Of a DNA stretch of 64,000 bases, positions 20,873 to 33,116 are shown one piece after another. This DNA is from Portulaca oleracea (Eukaryota > Streptophyta > Magnoliopsida > Caryophyllales > Portulacaceae): the NCBI GenBank assembly GCA_029582165.1, contig CM055872.1:30478761-30542760 (forward strand), in the 5' to 3' direction. Numbering within the stretch: the stretch's first letter is position 1; every line of letters begins with the position of its first letter. Made by a program: the position numbers and the translations under genes. Below the pieces are notes generated by a model. The model had not been told where the DNA came from, ran no database searches, and worked only from the letters and a program-made list of their open reading frames with translations.

Positions 20873-21409
20873 CCTATCTTCTCCAATCTCCATCCTTCTC
20901 CTCTGCAGATTAGTCCACCAAGTAGAAGCATACTTTTTCAACTTCAAGGCTACTAACTTCACTTTGTTTTCTTCTGAAACCTCCTTCAAGTCAAAAACCG
21001 TTTCTGTTGTCTGTAACCAATCTAGAAAAACATCAGGATCTAACTCCCCTGCATACTCAGGTATATCAATCTTGAAATCTAGTTTCTCAACCCTCCTGTC
21101 TCCCCTCTTTTCTTCTCTTTCACTCTCACTATTTTCCTCAGGCTCACTGATCCTAGGTGATCTCCTAACTCTTCTCCTACTTTTGTGTGTAGGCCTAGGA
21201 CCTCGTCCTCCTCTCCCTGTCCTACTAAAAGGGTTCTCACCTTCTCCTTCCTCCATCTCTTCATCAGTCTCCCTATTCAACTCATTTCTATGCAATTTCA
21301 TGTAATACTGCAATTGTTCACTCAGAAACTTCATTTTCTGTTCTACTTCTTCCTTTTCTTTTAAGGTCTGTTCTAAGACTTCCTGGGGTGTTTGACTAGC
21401 TCCGGCCAT
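20873..21409 (-). pseudogene. Gag of element E, truncated by F
   Basis: ATG at 21409 (MAGASQTPQEVLEQ) lies 56 nt after the LTR end. A coiled-coil-like acidic N-terminus (EKEEVEQKMKFL) is followed by an Arg/Ser-rich linker and the start of the retrotransposon Gag domain (FKIDIPEYAG, VFLDWLQTTETVFDL, WWTNLQRRRM), as in element A. The domain is cut at 20872 after about 179 residues by the TGTAACGACCC end of F. The intact frame up to the break and the ATG just after the PBS support a once-functional gag. Confidence 0.82.
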
Positions 21410-21450
21410 TTCAAACTATAGCAAACAACACACTCCAAGATAGAACACAG

Positions 21451-21461
21451 CTCTGATACCA
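21451..21461 (-). other. Primer-binding site of E
   Basis: Minus strand TGGTATCAGAG, 3 nt after the LTR end at 21465. Initiator tRNA-Met type. Confidence 0.82.
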
Positions 21462-21464
21462 AGA

Positions 21465-22508
21465 TGATGTACGCAAGCTTCCAAAGATCAGAGCATAAAG
21501 CCTACAATACACCACACAGACTCACACACCTTGCTACTGACTTAAACTAAGCTAATTGAATGCAATTAGCTGGAATAGATGACAACCCAACAAGGAAATA
21601 AAAGGGATAAACTTGTGTTCACTCTGATACAGGCACACCACAGGATAAACACAAGGGCAAGGACTTAGTTACCTCAATAGCTACAGACACACCACCATTG
21701 AAGTAATCAAGCTCTACACACACCACCAGGCTTGCCAGCTCCTGGATGCTGAAGTAGATTTAACCAATTGAGAGTTTGCTAACACTCACAAACGAGAGGC
21801 TCAACTATGGCACTCAGAATGCTATTAAAATATCACTGATTGTGTTTTTAAGCTGCTGAATACATCACTATATATAGGTGATCCTAAGCAGTTTGATTAG
21901 AAGTACTTAATTCAAGTAACATGCTAATCTCCCTTCTAATCTAGCTACTGAATTGAATCAAATACATCATATTATAACCTATTCTAGCTAATACAATTCG
22001 GTTACATTTGAAAATGTAAAAGAAAACAAGGCTGGCTTCTGATTGGACCGAAATCCCAAAGGTTGGCAATTTCAGCCAATCAAGGCCTTTCCCAGCCGGG
22101 GGGATAAAACTAAGTTACTTTAGTAACTTTCCCGGGCTTTCTTAAGCTAGATATAATCTCAATAGCTTAAGGAAGTCTGGAAAAGACTTAGTTAACCCTC
22201 ATTGTAGTTGAAACAAAACAAGTTAGCCACAGGACTGGTGTTTTTGAAAAACTGATAACAAACAATCCTTTTGGGATTGTCTATTCTGGTGCCTGTAACT
22301 TGGTACTTCCTTGCTTGATCATGCTGGGACTTGACTTGTCCTTGGAAAATACATGACAAGGAACAAAAAACTCCTGGGGAACTTTTGCTGAATCTCACTC
22401 AATTCAAAGATACAGAACTGAGAAAGATGCCTGCTTGGACTGCTTGTGCTGGGAACTGGATTTGGCCTGGATGGCCAATGCTGGTGGGATGAGTGGCTGT
22501 GCTGGCCA
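21465..22508 (-). repeat. 5' LTR of E, proximal part
   Basis: Last 1044 bp of the E 5' LTR. It continues at 28501 after the G insertion; together about 1365 bp. A TATATATAG stretch lies near 21870 in inverse orientation. Confidence 0.82.
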
Positions 22509-23995
22509 TGATGGAAATCAGCCCATGCTAAGTCCCCCAAGCCCAATCAAGGAAGCCCAATTGAAACACCAAGTTAAAGATGGGATCCTTCATGAAAAGA
22601 CTTCATTCTACACAGGCCCAACAAAGAAGATTCAGTTCTCTTACATAGAGGTAAGATGGGCTAAGAAAGAAGGATACAAGGTGGAGATTCAAAGGCCCAC
22701 TCATATAGTGTGTTTCTTATTTCAAGAGGATGTTCAAACACCCTAGATGGGCGAAGGACGCACGCCAAGTCCAAGGAGCTACACGTCCAAATCAAGAAAA
22801 TTCAAGCCAAATTTAATAATCTTGATTTTTAGGTGTAATTTATTTAATTATAGTTTTAAATAGTTTTGGTGTGTTTTAATTTTAGAATAAATGTAAGATG
22901 ACAAGTGAATTATAAACTTGATCATCCTAGGTTGATTAGGCGTGTAGTTTATCTTTCCTAGAAAGAGATTGGCTATTTTGTAACTAATCCATCTTGGATT
23001 AGGAAAGCCAAAATCAACTAGGATAAGGTTAGTTAGAACAAACTCCCCCTAGGATAAGGATTCCTAATCCAAGGGAGATTAGGAATAAGTAGGCGACTAG
23101 TAGAGGAATTCTCCTTAGCTTCCACGCCAATCAGGAGTCTCCTAGTTCAGAATAGCTTGGCTTGCACGCCAAGTAGGAGTACTAGTCCCTTAAGGACTCT
23201 CCTAGTATAAATAGCCTAGGCTTGTAATCAATTGGATACATCAGTTCAGAAATATGAATCAACCTTTAAGCTTACCCCCTCGAGTGTTTGGATAAACCTC
23301 ACCCCTTCTTCTATTGTATCTTGGTTTGGCACCCAAGTGGTTAGGAAGAGCTTGATCCTAGGTTGCGGTCTAGATCAAGTTAGCCCTAGGTTGTCCTTCT
23401 TGTGGATTCAATTAGGAAACATAGATTTATCCGTTCTTACCTTTCTATCAATATAGTTAAGGTAATTACCCTGTGAGCTTTCTGTCAATACAGTTAAGTC
23501 ACATCAACCCTATACCCTACCCCTTCACCCCAACGCCATCTCCTCCCATCCATATCCCCACAACTCGTCACCCTCTCTCACAATCCAACTCCATCTCACC
23601 TTTCTTTCTCTCTCCATAACAACCATCCAACAACCTTCTCTCTCCTCCAACAACCTAACAACCTCCCTCTTTCGCACCTCCAACGTCACACCCTCTCTCT
23701 CCCACATCAAACACCATCCTCCCTCTCTCTTCCCCATCCTCACGTCAACCCCCTCCTAGTCTCCATACAAGAATCATCCATCCCATCTCTTTCCCGTTCA
23801 AGGTTCATCCTTTCTTGAATCTTGAAACAACAAAAGCCCTCACGGCTAAATAACCTCCATAAAAGAACCCTAATTCACGAGAGCCTCCCCTTTCTTTCTA
23901 TCTAATCTTGTGAACCATCCCACCCTCATTGTTTGGTTACACGTGTTTCGTGTATTATTGGAATCAAGAACCTTTCTTGATCTGGTAATACATCA
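22509..23995 (+). repeat. 5' LTR of G
   Basis: Contains the LTR-borne peptide ending QRPTHIVCFLFQEDVQTP (22690-22746), two inverted-type GCTTGCACGCCAA motifs, TATAAATA at 23216-23223 and a pyrimidine-rich 3' part. Confidence 0.92.
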
Positions 23996-23999
23996 AAAG

Positions 24000-24017
24000 T
24001 GGTATCAGAGCTCTAGG
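24000..24017 (+). other. Primer-binding site of G
   Basis: TGGTATCAGAGCTCTAGG five nt after the LTR end; initiator tRNA-Met type. Confidence 0.87.
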
Positions 24018-24173
24018 TTAAGGTTGAGTGTAACCCAAACACGTAACCTTCAAATCCAAAAGCTTAACCTGCTAATCCACAGGTTTAACCTGCAATCCAA
24101 ATACATAACCTTCAAACCTTCAGTACCAACCTGCAACCCTAAACTCCACAAACTGCCCAAACACAGTCCCATC

Positions 24174-25137
24174 TGATGCATAATTGATGGCCTTATGCAT
24201 CAAGGTCAACCATGGACACATCTAATACTCACCTAGAAGGTAGAAGAGTTCAAGTCTCTCTTTTGTCTCTCTACTTGGAAGGGATCAACTCATGCGGACG
24301 TATACTTTTGCTCCTTAATTCAAGGACCGTGAAGCTATCATAGAAGTCATCCTAGAAGGGATTATTCTACATTCCAAGAGCTTTCATATGGTTCAAGAAT
24401 CTTTGAATTTGGATGAGAATCCAAGGAGTTATTCATATTTGTAATATAGTTTAGTATATTGTTTTCTTTATGATGTAAGCATTAGGATGGATGATGTAAG
24501 CCAATATGGGCTAGAGTCTTGAAGTTGTGCACGCCTAAGGGGAAGGGTTTCTACTATAAATACCCCCTCCTAGGTGCTTGTAATTCATTCAATTGATTCA
24601 AGTCATTCACATTGAATTTTTAGATTTCAAACACATGTTGTGTTCTTTCTAGCCTTTGTGCTAGGTGTCTTTCGCCTCTTTTGAGAGTTTCAAACATCCC
24701 TTCTTCTAGCTAAGGTTGGCATCCTTAGTGGTGAAAGGAAGGAATTGGAGTATTCTTGGAGGTGGTGAGTCCAGTATCCTTCAAAGAGTCTTCAAAAGCC
24801 ATCTACTATCCATCGATCGTTCATCCATTTTATCATTCATTTCGTGTTCTTCATCAACTATTCAACAAGAATTCATCAAGCATTCATCAAGAAGTGTTTG
24901 TTCTTCATCATTCACGCTCAAACTCCATTCGTCATCATCATTCAACGTCATTCATTCATTCGTTCATTGTTTCCATTCGTTTGGTAACCTTCTTTCATAG
25001 TTCTTTCCATCCTTTTTCATCCATTTCTATGCCATTTTTGGTTCTTTGGAACTTTGAGAAGGGAGATTCCTATCTTCGTTTTTAAAGATCCTTAGATTGT
25101 GTGTAATGAGATCATTCCTTGGTCCCATTATGCATCA
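24174..25137 (+). mobile_element. Solo LTR of the A family inside G
   Basis: 964 bp from TGATGCATAATTG to CCCATTATGCATCA, flanked by a perfect CCATC duplication (24169-24173 and 25138-25142). It resembles the A LTR (7021-7947), notably the end GAGATC...GGTCCCATTAT. TATAAATA at 24555-24562. It is the remnant of LTR-LTR recombination after insertion in G. Confidence 0.9.
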
Positions 25138-25179
25138 CCATCCCTACCCAACGTAAACTGGACGTTCTAAATCCCTACC

Positions 25180-26322
25180 ATGGCACACGAATTTTTCTTT
25201 ATGAGGAGGATCCTGAACAATTCGATTGTTCCAGAAGATCAGCAACAACAAGAAGCTATCTTTCAGTCTCGTTGCACAATCAAGGGAAAGGTCTGCTCTT
25301 TGATGATTGATGGTGGAACCAGCACCAATGTGGCGTCAACTACTATGGTGGACAAACTTCAGCTGGAAACGAGTCCCCATCCAAATCCCTACACCATCAA
25401 GTGGCTCAATCAGGGTGAAGGTTTACAAGTAACACAACGATGTTTGGTAAGCTTTTCCATTGGCAAATCTTTTCAAGAATCTTTATGGTGTGACGTTTTG
25501 CCTATGGATGCTTGTCATATTCTGCTTGGAAGACCATGGTTATTTGATAAGAGCGTGATACATGATGGAAGAGGCAATACCTACACCTTCAGGCTCAACA
25601 ACAAGAAAATCACCCTAGCTCCACTTAAAGTCTTCCAACCGTTGCCACCCAAGGAGAATGATTCAAATCTCGCCACTACTATGACCACTAAACGCCCTGA
25701 GTTTAGTGAACACAACGAGGTCATTCCTACACCCCCTAGTCTCGTGAAGTCAACAGAAACGCACGCCCTCATCGTTCCGTACGAGAATGCAGCTGAAGGG
25801 ACATCACCCAGGTCCAGTCAACGTGAACTCCAACCTGCAGGAGGTCACGTGAATCCTACTACTGATATAAAGGTTCGAAGTCTGGCAGTTCATCACGCCA
25901 GGGGCATCACCAGGGAGGAAATTGTTCATTCAAGTGCCCTAGTGATCCCAAGGAAGAAGGAAAACAACTTGGTTCAGATTCAGTTGGGAATTACTACTGC
26001 TCAAATTCCAAGAAGTCTCTTTGTATGGTTAGTCACACCTTGTGACCTAATCTATGTCCTTTCTGTTATTATGAGACTTATGAATCAGGTTCTGAAGTCC
26101 TTCATCAATAAGTGTGTCATGGACACATTTATGCATAGCAAGAGTGACGAAGGTCACATCTTTTACCTCCAATATGTTTTGGAGACCTTAACTCACGTGA
26201 GGTCGCATGGTAATATGTCCAAGTGTTACTTCTTCATCAACAACATAGTCTCTCTAGGCTATGACCCTTCGACTGAAGTGATCAAGGTTGATGGAAGAAA
26301 AGTCAAAGCTATCAAGAAATAG
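25180..26322 (+). pseudogene. Protease-RT fusion ORF of G
   Basis: A 380-codon frame starting MAHEFFFMRRIL, the same start as B and C. The protease core is present (LMIDGGTSTNVAST, CHILLGRPWLFDKSV). The RT part is far more eroded than in D or B: WLVTPCDLIYV replaces the usual WLVTPRGLTN, and the catalytic box region reads CVMDTFMHSKS, with no Y-x-D-D at all. NIVSLGYDPSTEV still aligns. The frame ends at a TAG in 26320-26322. Protease could be made; RT could not work. Confidence 0.75.
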
Positions 26323-26364
26323 CCTACTTCAATTAGTAAGCAAGATGTTCGAAGCTTCCCCAGC

Positions 26365-27014
26365 TTGGTTTGTTTCTATGGAAGAATTGTGAGGAATTGC
26401 AACACTATTCTACGACCTATGGCTGAGTTATGGAAGTATAGGAAGTTATCATGGACACCAGCAACTCGGCAAGTGTTCGGCATCATCAAGGAAAAACTCT
26501 GCACCGCACCTGTCCTTGCCCTACCTAGCTTTAATAAGAAGTTCGGGGTCAAGTGTGATGCTTCTGGAGTTAGTATTGGAGTTGTTCTATCTCAGGAGGG
26601 TCGTCCCTTAGCTTATTACAGGGAGAAGTTCGGTGACCCTAGATTCATGGAAGACAACGGACACCAACTCCGCCCATACAATAAGAAGGTCTCTTTCAGC
26701 CCATCGAGTTTAAAGACAAATTCTTGGCAATCAAGGAGGAATGATGGAGTTCTATCTAACCTTGGTCTCACCTTTGGGGACCTAAGGTTCATGGAAAATA
26801 ATGGAGGGCAGCCCAAACCATTTAATCCACCGTTTCAACGCCAATCTACTGAAAAGTCCATGGTTCACGTGAAGGTCCTGATTCACGTGGAGATTATTGA
26901 AGAGTTCGTGATTCATGTGAAGGTCCTGATTCACATGGAAATTGCAGTTGGGCCAACCGAAGTCTTTGAACTTGAACCTCCAAGTTTGAGGACAAACTTC
27001 TTTCAAGGGGGGAA
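26365..27014 (+). pseudogene. RT/RNase H junction and family tail of G
   Basis: Continues after the stop: FYGRIVRNCNTILRPMAEL, SWTPATRQVFGII, KCDASGVSIGVVLSQEGRPL (start of RNase H), then the tail FGDPRFMEDNG, a second GDLRFMENNGGQ, and HVKVLIHVEII / HVKVLIHMEI repeats encoded by CACGTG-containing DNA (26866, 26884). It ends EPPSLRTNFFQ at the polypurine tract. The frame then reads on into the LTR to 27252. Confidence 0.72.
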
Positions 27015-28500
27015 TGATGGAAATCAGCCCACGCTAAGTCCCCCAAGCCCAATCAAGGAAGCCCAATTGAAACACCAAGTTAAAGATGGGATCCTTCATG
27101 AAAAGACTCTATTCTACACAGGCCCAACAAAGAAGATTCAGTTCTTTTACATAGAGGTAAGATGGGCTAAGAAAGAAGGATACAAGGTGGAGATTCAAAG
27201 GCCCACTCATATAGTGTGTTTCTTATTTCAAGAGAATGTTCAAACATCCTAGATGGGCCAAGGACACACGCCAAGTCCAAGCAGCTACACGTCCAAATCA
27301 AGAAAATTCAAGCCAAATTTAATAATCTTGATTTTTGGATGTAATTTACTTAATTATAGTTTTAAATAGTTTTGGTGTGTTTTAATTTTAGAATAAATAT
27401 AAGATGACAAGTGAATTATAAACTTGATCATCCTAGGTTGATTAGGCGTGTAGTTTATCTTTCCTAGAAAGAGATTGGCTATTTTGTAACTAATCCATCT
27501 TGGATTAGGAAAGCCAAACCAACTAGGATAAGGTTAGTTATAACAAACTCCCCCTAGGATAAGGATTCCTAATCCAAGGGAGAGTAGGAATAAGTAGGCG
27601 ACTAGTAGAGGAATTCTCCTTGGCTTGCACGCCCATCAGGAGTCTCCTAGTTTAGAATAGCTTGGCTTTCACGCCAAGTAGGAGTACTAGTCCCTTAAGG
27701 ACTCTCCTAGTATAAATAGCCTAGGCTTGTAATCAATTGGATACATCAGTTGAGAAATATGAATCAAGCTTTAAGCTTACCCCCTCGAGTGTTTGGATAA
27801 ACCTCACCCCTTCTTCTATTGTATCTTGGTTTGGCACCCAAGTGGTTAGGAAGAGCTTGATCCTAGGTTGCGGTCTTGATCAAGTTAGCCCTAGGTTGTC
27901 CTTCTTGTGGATTCAATTAGGAAACATAGATCTATCCGTTCTTACCTTTCTATCAATATAGTTAAGGTAATTACCCTGTGAGCTTTCTGTCAATACAGTT
28001 AAGTCACATCAACCCTATACCCTACCCCTTCACCCCAACGCCATCTCCTCCCATCCATATCCCCACAACTCGTTACCCTCTCTCACAATCCAACTCCATC
28101 TCACCTTTCTTTCTCTCTCCATAACAACCATCCAACAACCTTCTCTTTCCTCCAACAACCTAACAACCTCCCTCTTTCCCACCTCCAACGTCACACCCTC
28201 TCTCTCCCACATCAAACACTATCCTCCCTTTCTCTTCCCCATCCTCACGTCAACCCCCTCCTAGTCTCCATACAAGAATCATCCATCCCATCTCTTTCCC
28301 GTTCAAGGTTCATCCTTTCTTGAATCTTGAAACCACAAAAGCCCTCACGGCAAAATAACCGCCATAAAAGAACCCTAATTCACGAGAGCCTCCCCTTTCT
28401 TTCTCCCTAATCTCGTGAACCATCCCACCCTTATTGTTTGGTTACACGTGTTTCGTGTATTATTGGAATCTAGAACCTTTCTTGATCCGGTAATACATCA
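27015..28500 (+). repeat. 3' LTR of G
   Basis: Partner of 22509-23995 with few differences. TATAAATA at 27711-27718; peptide ending QENVQTS at 27196-27252. Confidence 0.92.
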
Positions 28501-28825
28501 GACCAAGACTTTCCTTACCAAGGTGTAGCAAGTCTGGATGGATGAAGTTGGTGGGATGGTGGCTGCTATGGACTCCTTGAACTGCTGCTGAGAGTGGAAG
28601 CCTTCCATCTCTGTTGGAAGTGCTCCAACAGCTGCTGAGTTTGGCTTGGCAAGGCTTGCTGCTGACAATGCTGGTGCTGAAGTTGTTGCTTGAACCTCCT
28701 TGGGTGATGAAGATGATGTATAGTTTGCTCGAGTTGTTGTTGTTGCTGGATCATCCTCCTCCTCCTTGTCTGAACTTGCTGGTGACATTTGAGCTGCTGC
28801 TGGACTTGTAGGATGGTCTCCATCA
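28501..28825 (-). repeat. 5' LTR of E, distal part
   Basis: Continues the E LTR beyond G up to the TG end at 28825, next to the ATTGG duplication. Rich in CAG/CTG-like triplets, which gives spurious Gln-rich frames. Confidence 0.75.
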
Positions 28826-28830
28826 ATTGG

Positions 28831-30811
28831 TGTTGGTAATTGTTTACTGCGTAATATCTATGTGGACGATAACATTATACCAATAATGGAGAGTTTTGAT
28901 GGAAAAAAAAGGAAAAGTCATAAATATAGTTTCGTTTACGTTTGTGCCGTTTAAGAACAATCTTCCTATTTTATTGACTACCATTAAGGTTAAATATGAC
29001 TATTATTATATTAACTCGAATTAAGATGGTGACGAATCAATGAAGAAATAGCAATAGTATGTAGCCTTGGGATTTAGTTCATGTTGGTCGAAATGGTGAG
29101 CAATATTAAAAATATTATCTTGGAAGCTTTAAAGAGCAGCATAGCAATGGTGTATTTTCAATTGGGAGTTGTTTGCAGATTGATCTTATCTATATTATCA
29201 TTTTCTTTGTAGTTTGGATAGAGTATCATTATGTGTGAGAGTGAGGTTTGTACTAAGTAAATTAGTATGAGTTTTTTCTAATTTAGAAGCCTCGTATAAA
29301 TTATAGGTATCATCCAATGAATGGAGTTGGTTGTTCAAGTAGTGATCCAGGTAAGTGGTGTGATACTCTTTTAGTCTTCCTTCATGCCCAAAATATTATT
29401 TTGTAAAGCCCTTTTCGTAGAGTGAATTTATAAAATCAGGTTGCCATGCTATTGTTTACGCATATTATATTTGATTGTACTTATGTCCGAAAGATTTGAT
29501 CGACTCTGTATTGATTTATATATTTTTAAAGTGGGCCTTTCGTTGTCAATTTATAAGTTAATTTCGTATTTTAAAGTATATTTAATATTAGAACCCTTGT
29601 TATTCTAATTAGTATTTGCAAGTATATTGTTACTAAGTTGTTTCCGTACATTTGACCTATTGAATTATGTGTTTACAAAGTACTTCATTTGATGTTAATT
29701 TTATAAGTTGTATTCATATTTTGCCTTTATATACCAAGTGACGTTTTGTGACGCTTTAACTAAATTATTTGTAAATTAGTCGTTTACATCATAATTTTGG
29801 TATTTGAATTATTTGAACTTTCCGTTGTATTAGTGACTTTATGATTCAAATTTATTTGTTATTCTAAATTACTTGACTGGGTACTGTTTGTATATTTTGA
29901 CACTCAAGTTACTGGTTTTGTTTTTGGGCTATGTCTTTTGCCTTAGCCAGTTAAGGTATGCACTGGACCTACCGATCGACTTGTATGCGCGCTATTATGT
30001 ATTCTGATCTGTGTATGTGTTCCGTTGGGCCCAATTCTTTGTTGCTCCGCCACTGGGTCAATAGCGGTTTTCGTTGCCTCGCCGCTGGGTCAATAGTGGT
30101 CTCTGTTGTCCATGCCGCTGGGCTAGTAGCGGCTGTCTGTTGCCCATGCCACCGGGCTAGTAGTGGCCTTAGCCCCAAAGTGCGTTTTGTGATTTCGACT
30201 GCTAAGTCTGTTGCCCAGCATATGTTTTACCCACATGCTTAACCCAGCTAAAGGAGTATTATGCTACTTACTGGGCTTTCGAGTTCATCCTTTCATCTTC
30301 CTGTTTTTTTCAAGTTTGATTCATGACTTCTTGGTGGTATCTGACTTACCTATGACATTGAAGTAGTGCAAGGAAGCGTAGTGGGCTAGGATTTTGAGTA
30401 TTCTTACGTCTCCTATTCTTTTTGTTCAATGGTTCATTAAAGTTGTAAGTCTTGTCATGATTCGTTATTGCTTCCGCTGTATAATTAAGTATCCTTCTTA
30501 GTTGACTATTCAATCAAGTACTCTATTAGAAGTTAAGTCTACTTTTGTATCTTGGGTCCGTTTCTGTCGTTTGAGCCTTGCATGCTTGTGGGACCTTGTC
30601 CTATAGGTGTGCGGCGTCTGTTACCCCTTGGTTCGAGGCGTGACTGCGAATCTCCATCATTGCCTTCATTCAACAAGAGTTGGAAGTCTTTTATAATGGA
30701 CAAAGTAATTGTAAAACCCCAAGTTTTGGTTAAGGCCAACGTTAGTTCCATCTTGCAGACCGTAGGTTTTGGGTTTACGTTTCGAGGACAAAACTTCTTT
30801 TATGGGGGTAA
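28831..30811 (+). other. Degraded retroelement-like sequence before a 2.3 kb LTR
   Basis: Its last 250 bp end in a decayed Pol C-terminus (FGFTFRGQNFFYGGND) and a purine tract (tatgggggtaa) directly before the LTR at 30812. That ending parallels LRTNFFQQGGND of the other gypsy elements. Upstream I see only AT-rich DNA and a hairpin repeat array (30046-30167). No intact frame. Confidence 0.45.
30046..30167 (+). repeat. Four tandem hairpin-forming repeats
   Basis: Units of about 34 nt, each with a (G)CCGC/GCGG-type stem around a TGGGTCAATA or GGGCTAGTA loop: stems at 30047-30067, 30081-30100, 30114-30133 and 30148-30167. Copies 3 and 4 differ by a paired change (GCCGC/GCGGC versus GCCAC/GTGGC). 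Confidence 0.65.
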
Positions 30812-31373
30812 TGATGAAAACCCTGGAAAATTGAAAGGTGTTGACTGTTACGTCGTTAATTATCAAGTTGACTCGGTTAAATTTTGAGAATTTTATTGGC
30901 AATTATTTCTTCAAACACTTGAGCTCGTACGACCGTTGAAGGACTAACAGGGGTATTTTAGTAATTTTCTACGTGCATAGGAGTAAGGGTAATTTGGTAA
31001 TTTTATGTGATTAATATTGTATGATTTCATGTGTTTTCTTTTAGTTACCTATTTATTTTGTTGTTATTATTATTATTTAGAAAATTAATTTTATTGTTTT
31101 TTTCTAAAAATACATTTATTGGCAGCAGAAATGTTATTTTCATTTTTCAAAATTATTTTGTTTATTTATTTAGTTGGTATAAATAGTAATTACAGGCTAG
31201 AAACCCTACTCTTAACCCTAGCCTCCCTCCATCTTTTTTTCCTCTCCCTCCCTCAGTCGTTCACTTAATAACCGCCAACCAGCTACCAGCGCCCTCCACC
31301 GCCGCCACCACCTAAGTCGTCACAACCACCGCATTGACCACTACCCCTCCTTCCTCTCTATCGCATGCCGCAC

Positions 31374-31377
<4 letters not shown>

Positions 31378-31410
<33 letters not shown>
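31378..31410 (+). repeat. (CT)n microsatellite
   Basis: Uninterrupted CT dinucleotide run inside the long LTR. Confidence 0.9.
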
Positions 31411-31413
<3 letters not shown>

Positions 31414-32319
31414 GCCCAGACGACAACCACAGTCATCTAACCGTCGCTGACCATCGCCGCTGCCTTCTGAACCCCATACGACTGCAACACGACCGATTTT
31501 ACAAGTTAACTTATATTATTTTTCGTAAAGTTTTGACGTTTGACGTACAAATCGAATTATTTTGATTATGATCATATGCGATAGTGTTAATATGAGTTTT
31601 AATTGATTTTCCTTATTTCAAAATACTTCAAATTTTGGTCATGAGTGAAGGTTTAGTATGCTTGCTGTGTTTGATTTATTCCATAAGGTTTTGATGTCGA
31701 AAATTCGGGTTTTGTTGTGATCATTATGATTAATTTTAAAGAAAATGTTTACTTTGAAAATTTAAAGTGTTTATGTGAGAAGTATTTATTTATTTGTAAT
31801 ATGTTAATTGTTTGTAATATGTGATGGTTTAGAATGTGTGAAGTATGTTTAAAATGTTAATTTATAAATAATGGGAACCTTATAGTGTTCCTAGGGATGG
31901 GTTAGGTGGAAAGTAGATCGTGGTAATTCTGTACGACGCGTTTTGATATTAAAAATTATTTTATTTTAGGCGCGATCTAGACCGTTCATTTTAGTGAGCT
32001 CAAGTGTGTTCGTGAAAGTGAAGTGAAGTGAAGTGAAGAAATTCAGGTAATGTCTATGTCCTAAATCCCGCTGGGGTGCACTTTAATTGTTTTGTTGATT
32101 TTTAAGTTATCTTGCGGCTTGCATCCAGAATGGATTTTATGGTGAAATGGTTGTCTATTTTGGATATTGGTTATTTTCTTTTGAGTTGGTAAATTGTGGA
32201 TAGTCATTTATGTATGATTTGGAAATGGCTTTTGAAACTGGGATTCGACTGATTGAGTTTGGAAGGGTGTGAGATTAAACCGGACTAATAATTCAAATGA
32301 GACGTAAATGTGGGTTTGG

Positions 32320-32459
32320 GGCAACGTCCCAAAGACCAGGATTTGTTCCTGCAGGGAGGTTGTCAAGAGATCAGGGGAGGCCTTGATATGGTTGTGTGTT
32401 CGGGCAATGTCCCAAAGACCAAGATATGTTCCTGCAGGGAGGTTGTCAAGAGATCAGGG
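32320..32459 (+). repeat. Two-copy tandem repeat in the long LTR
   Basis: GGCAA(C/T)GTCCCAAAGACCA... about 57 nt repeated at 32320 and 32403, with a spacer between. Confidence 0.85.
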
Positions 32460-33116
32460 ATGCCTAATAAGTGTTACTTCCCGGGGATAGTTTTATGCAC
32501 GTGTGTGAATGGATGGCCTTTCGTATGAATGAGATTGTGATTGATTGAGATTGATATTGAGATGGTGATATGATTATTGTGAAGACTTGGACTTCGAAGG
32601 CCAAATAAGCAAGGTCTGCCCGCTTAATAATTCTAAAAGATAGGTATGGTTGGTTGGGAAAGAAAATCGACTGTGAAACGATTTGACTTGTTCACTTCTC
32701 CCCCAAAAATGAATTGAAATGGATTTTAAATTGTTTTGACGGTTAGGGGTAAACCTTATTGAGTCCTCCTCATGTTTTTAGATGTTTTGTTTTCAGGTGA
32801 AGATTTCTAAGGTAGGAACAGATTCTAGAAGTGAGGACGTCGAAGTAGAAATTCATAATAAAGTTTAGTTCATGTTCTAAAGTTGAAGTTAGTAATGCTT
32901 AGTTCGTGTTGTTTCTAGAATTGAAGTTTCTTTTGTTTCTTAAATTGAAGTAATTAATGATTAGTTGTTAGTTTTTCCTTTCTTGCATTGTATTCCTTCG
33001 GGGATACGGCAGTAACGCCGAATTCAAAAGAAAAAAAAATGAGACTCCCGCTGTTAATGTTAGTTAACATTTGACTTTGACCGTTAAGTTTAGAATTAAA
33101 TTTCCAGGGTGTTACA

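Larger units (their letters stand above)
22509..28500 (+). mobile_element. Element G: B/C-family element inserted in the E 5' LTR
   Basis: LTRs 22509-23995 and 27015-28500 (1487 and 1486 bp) start TGATGGAAATCAGCCCA and end TAATACATCA. Flanks are GGCCA and GACCA (4 of 5 match). A PBS is at 24000 and a polypurine tract at 27006-27014. The internal region encodes PR and a decayed RT in one long frame, with no gag or integrase, and is interrupted by a solo LTR. The LTR sequence shows it belongs with B/C but on the plus strand. Confidence 0.92.
17117..28825 (-). mobile_element. Element E: gypsy-type LTR element carrying nested insertions
   Basis: Outer ends are TGATG...: minus strand starts TGATGGAGACC at 28825 and ends TATACATCA at 17117. 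ATTGG flanks both sides (17112-17116 and 28826-28830), a perfect 5-bp target duplication. In minus order: 5' LTR (28825-28501 and 22508-21465, split by G), PBS, gag (21409-20873), long-LTR element F, and the last 340 bp of the 3' LTR. The rest of pol is gone. Confidence 0.88.
30812..33116 (+). repeat. Long LTR (about 2.3 kb) of a gypsy-type element
   Basis: Starts TGATGAAAACCCTGGAAA and ends TTTCCAGGGTGTTACA, so the termini are imperfect inverted repeats with TG...CA ends. A polypurine tract lies just before. It contains a (CT)n microsatellite (31378-31410) and an 83-bp-period duplication (32320-32459). The matching 5' LTR is not in the window. Confidence 0.65.

Noticed and set aside
20964..21305. 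Plus-strand Ser/Leu-rich frame opposite E gag
   Set aside because: Antisense shadow of a real gag frame.
28498..28826. Gln-rich frames in the E LTR
   Set aside because: CAG/CTG-like triplet composition within an LTR; no partner domain.
29969..30242. Protein-coding frames across the hairpin repeats
   Set aside because: Frames arise from the tandem repeat; no homology and no start context.
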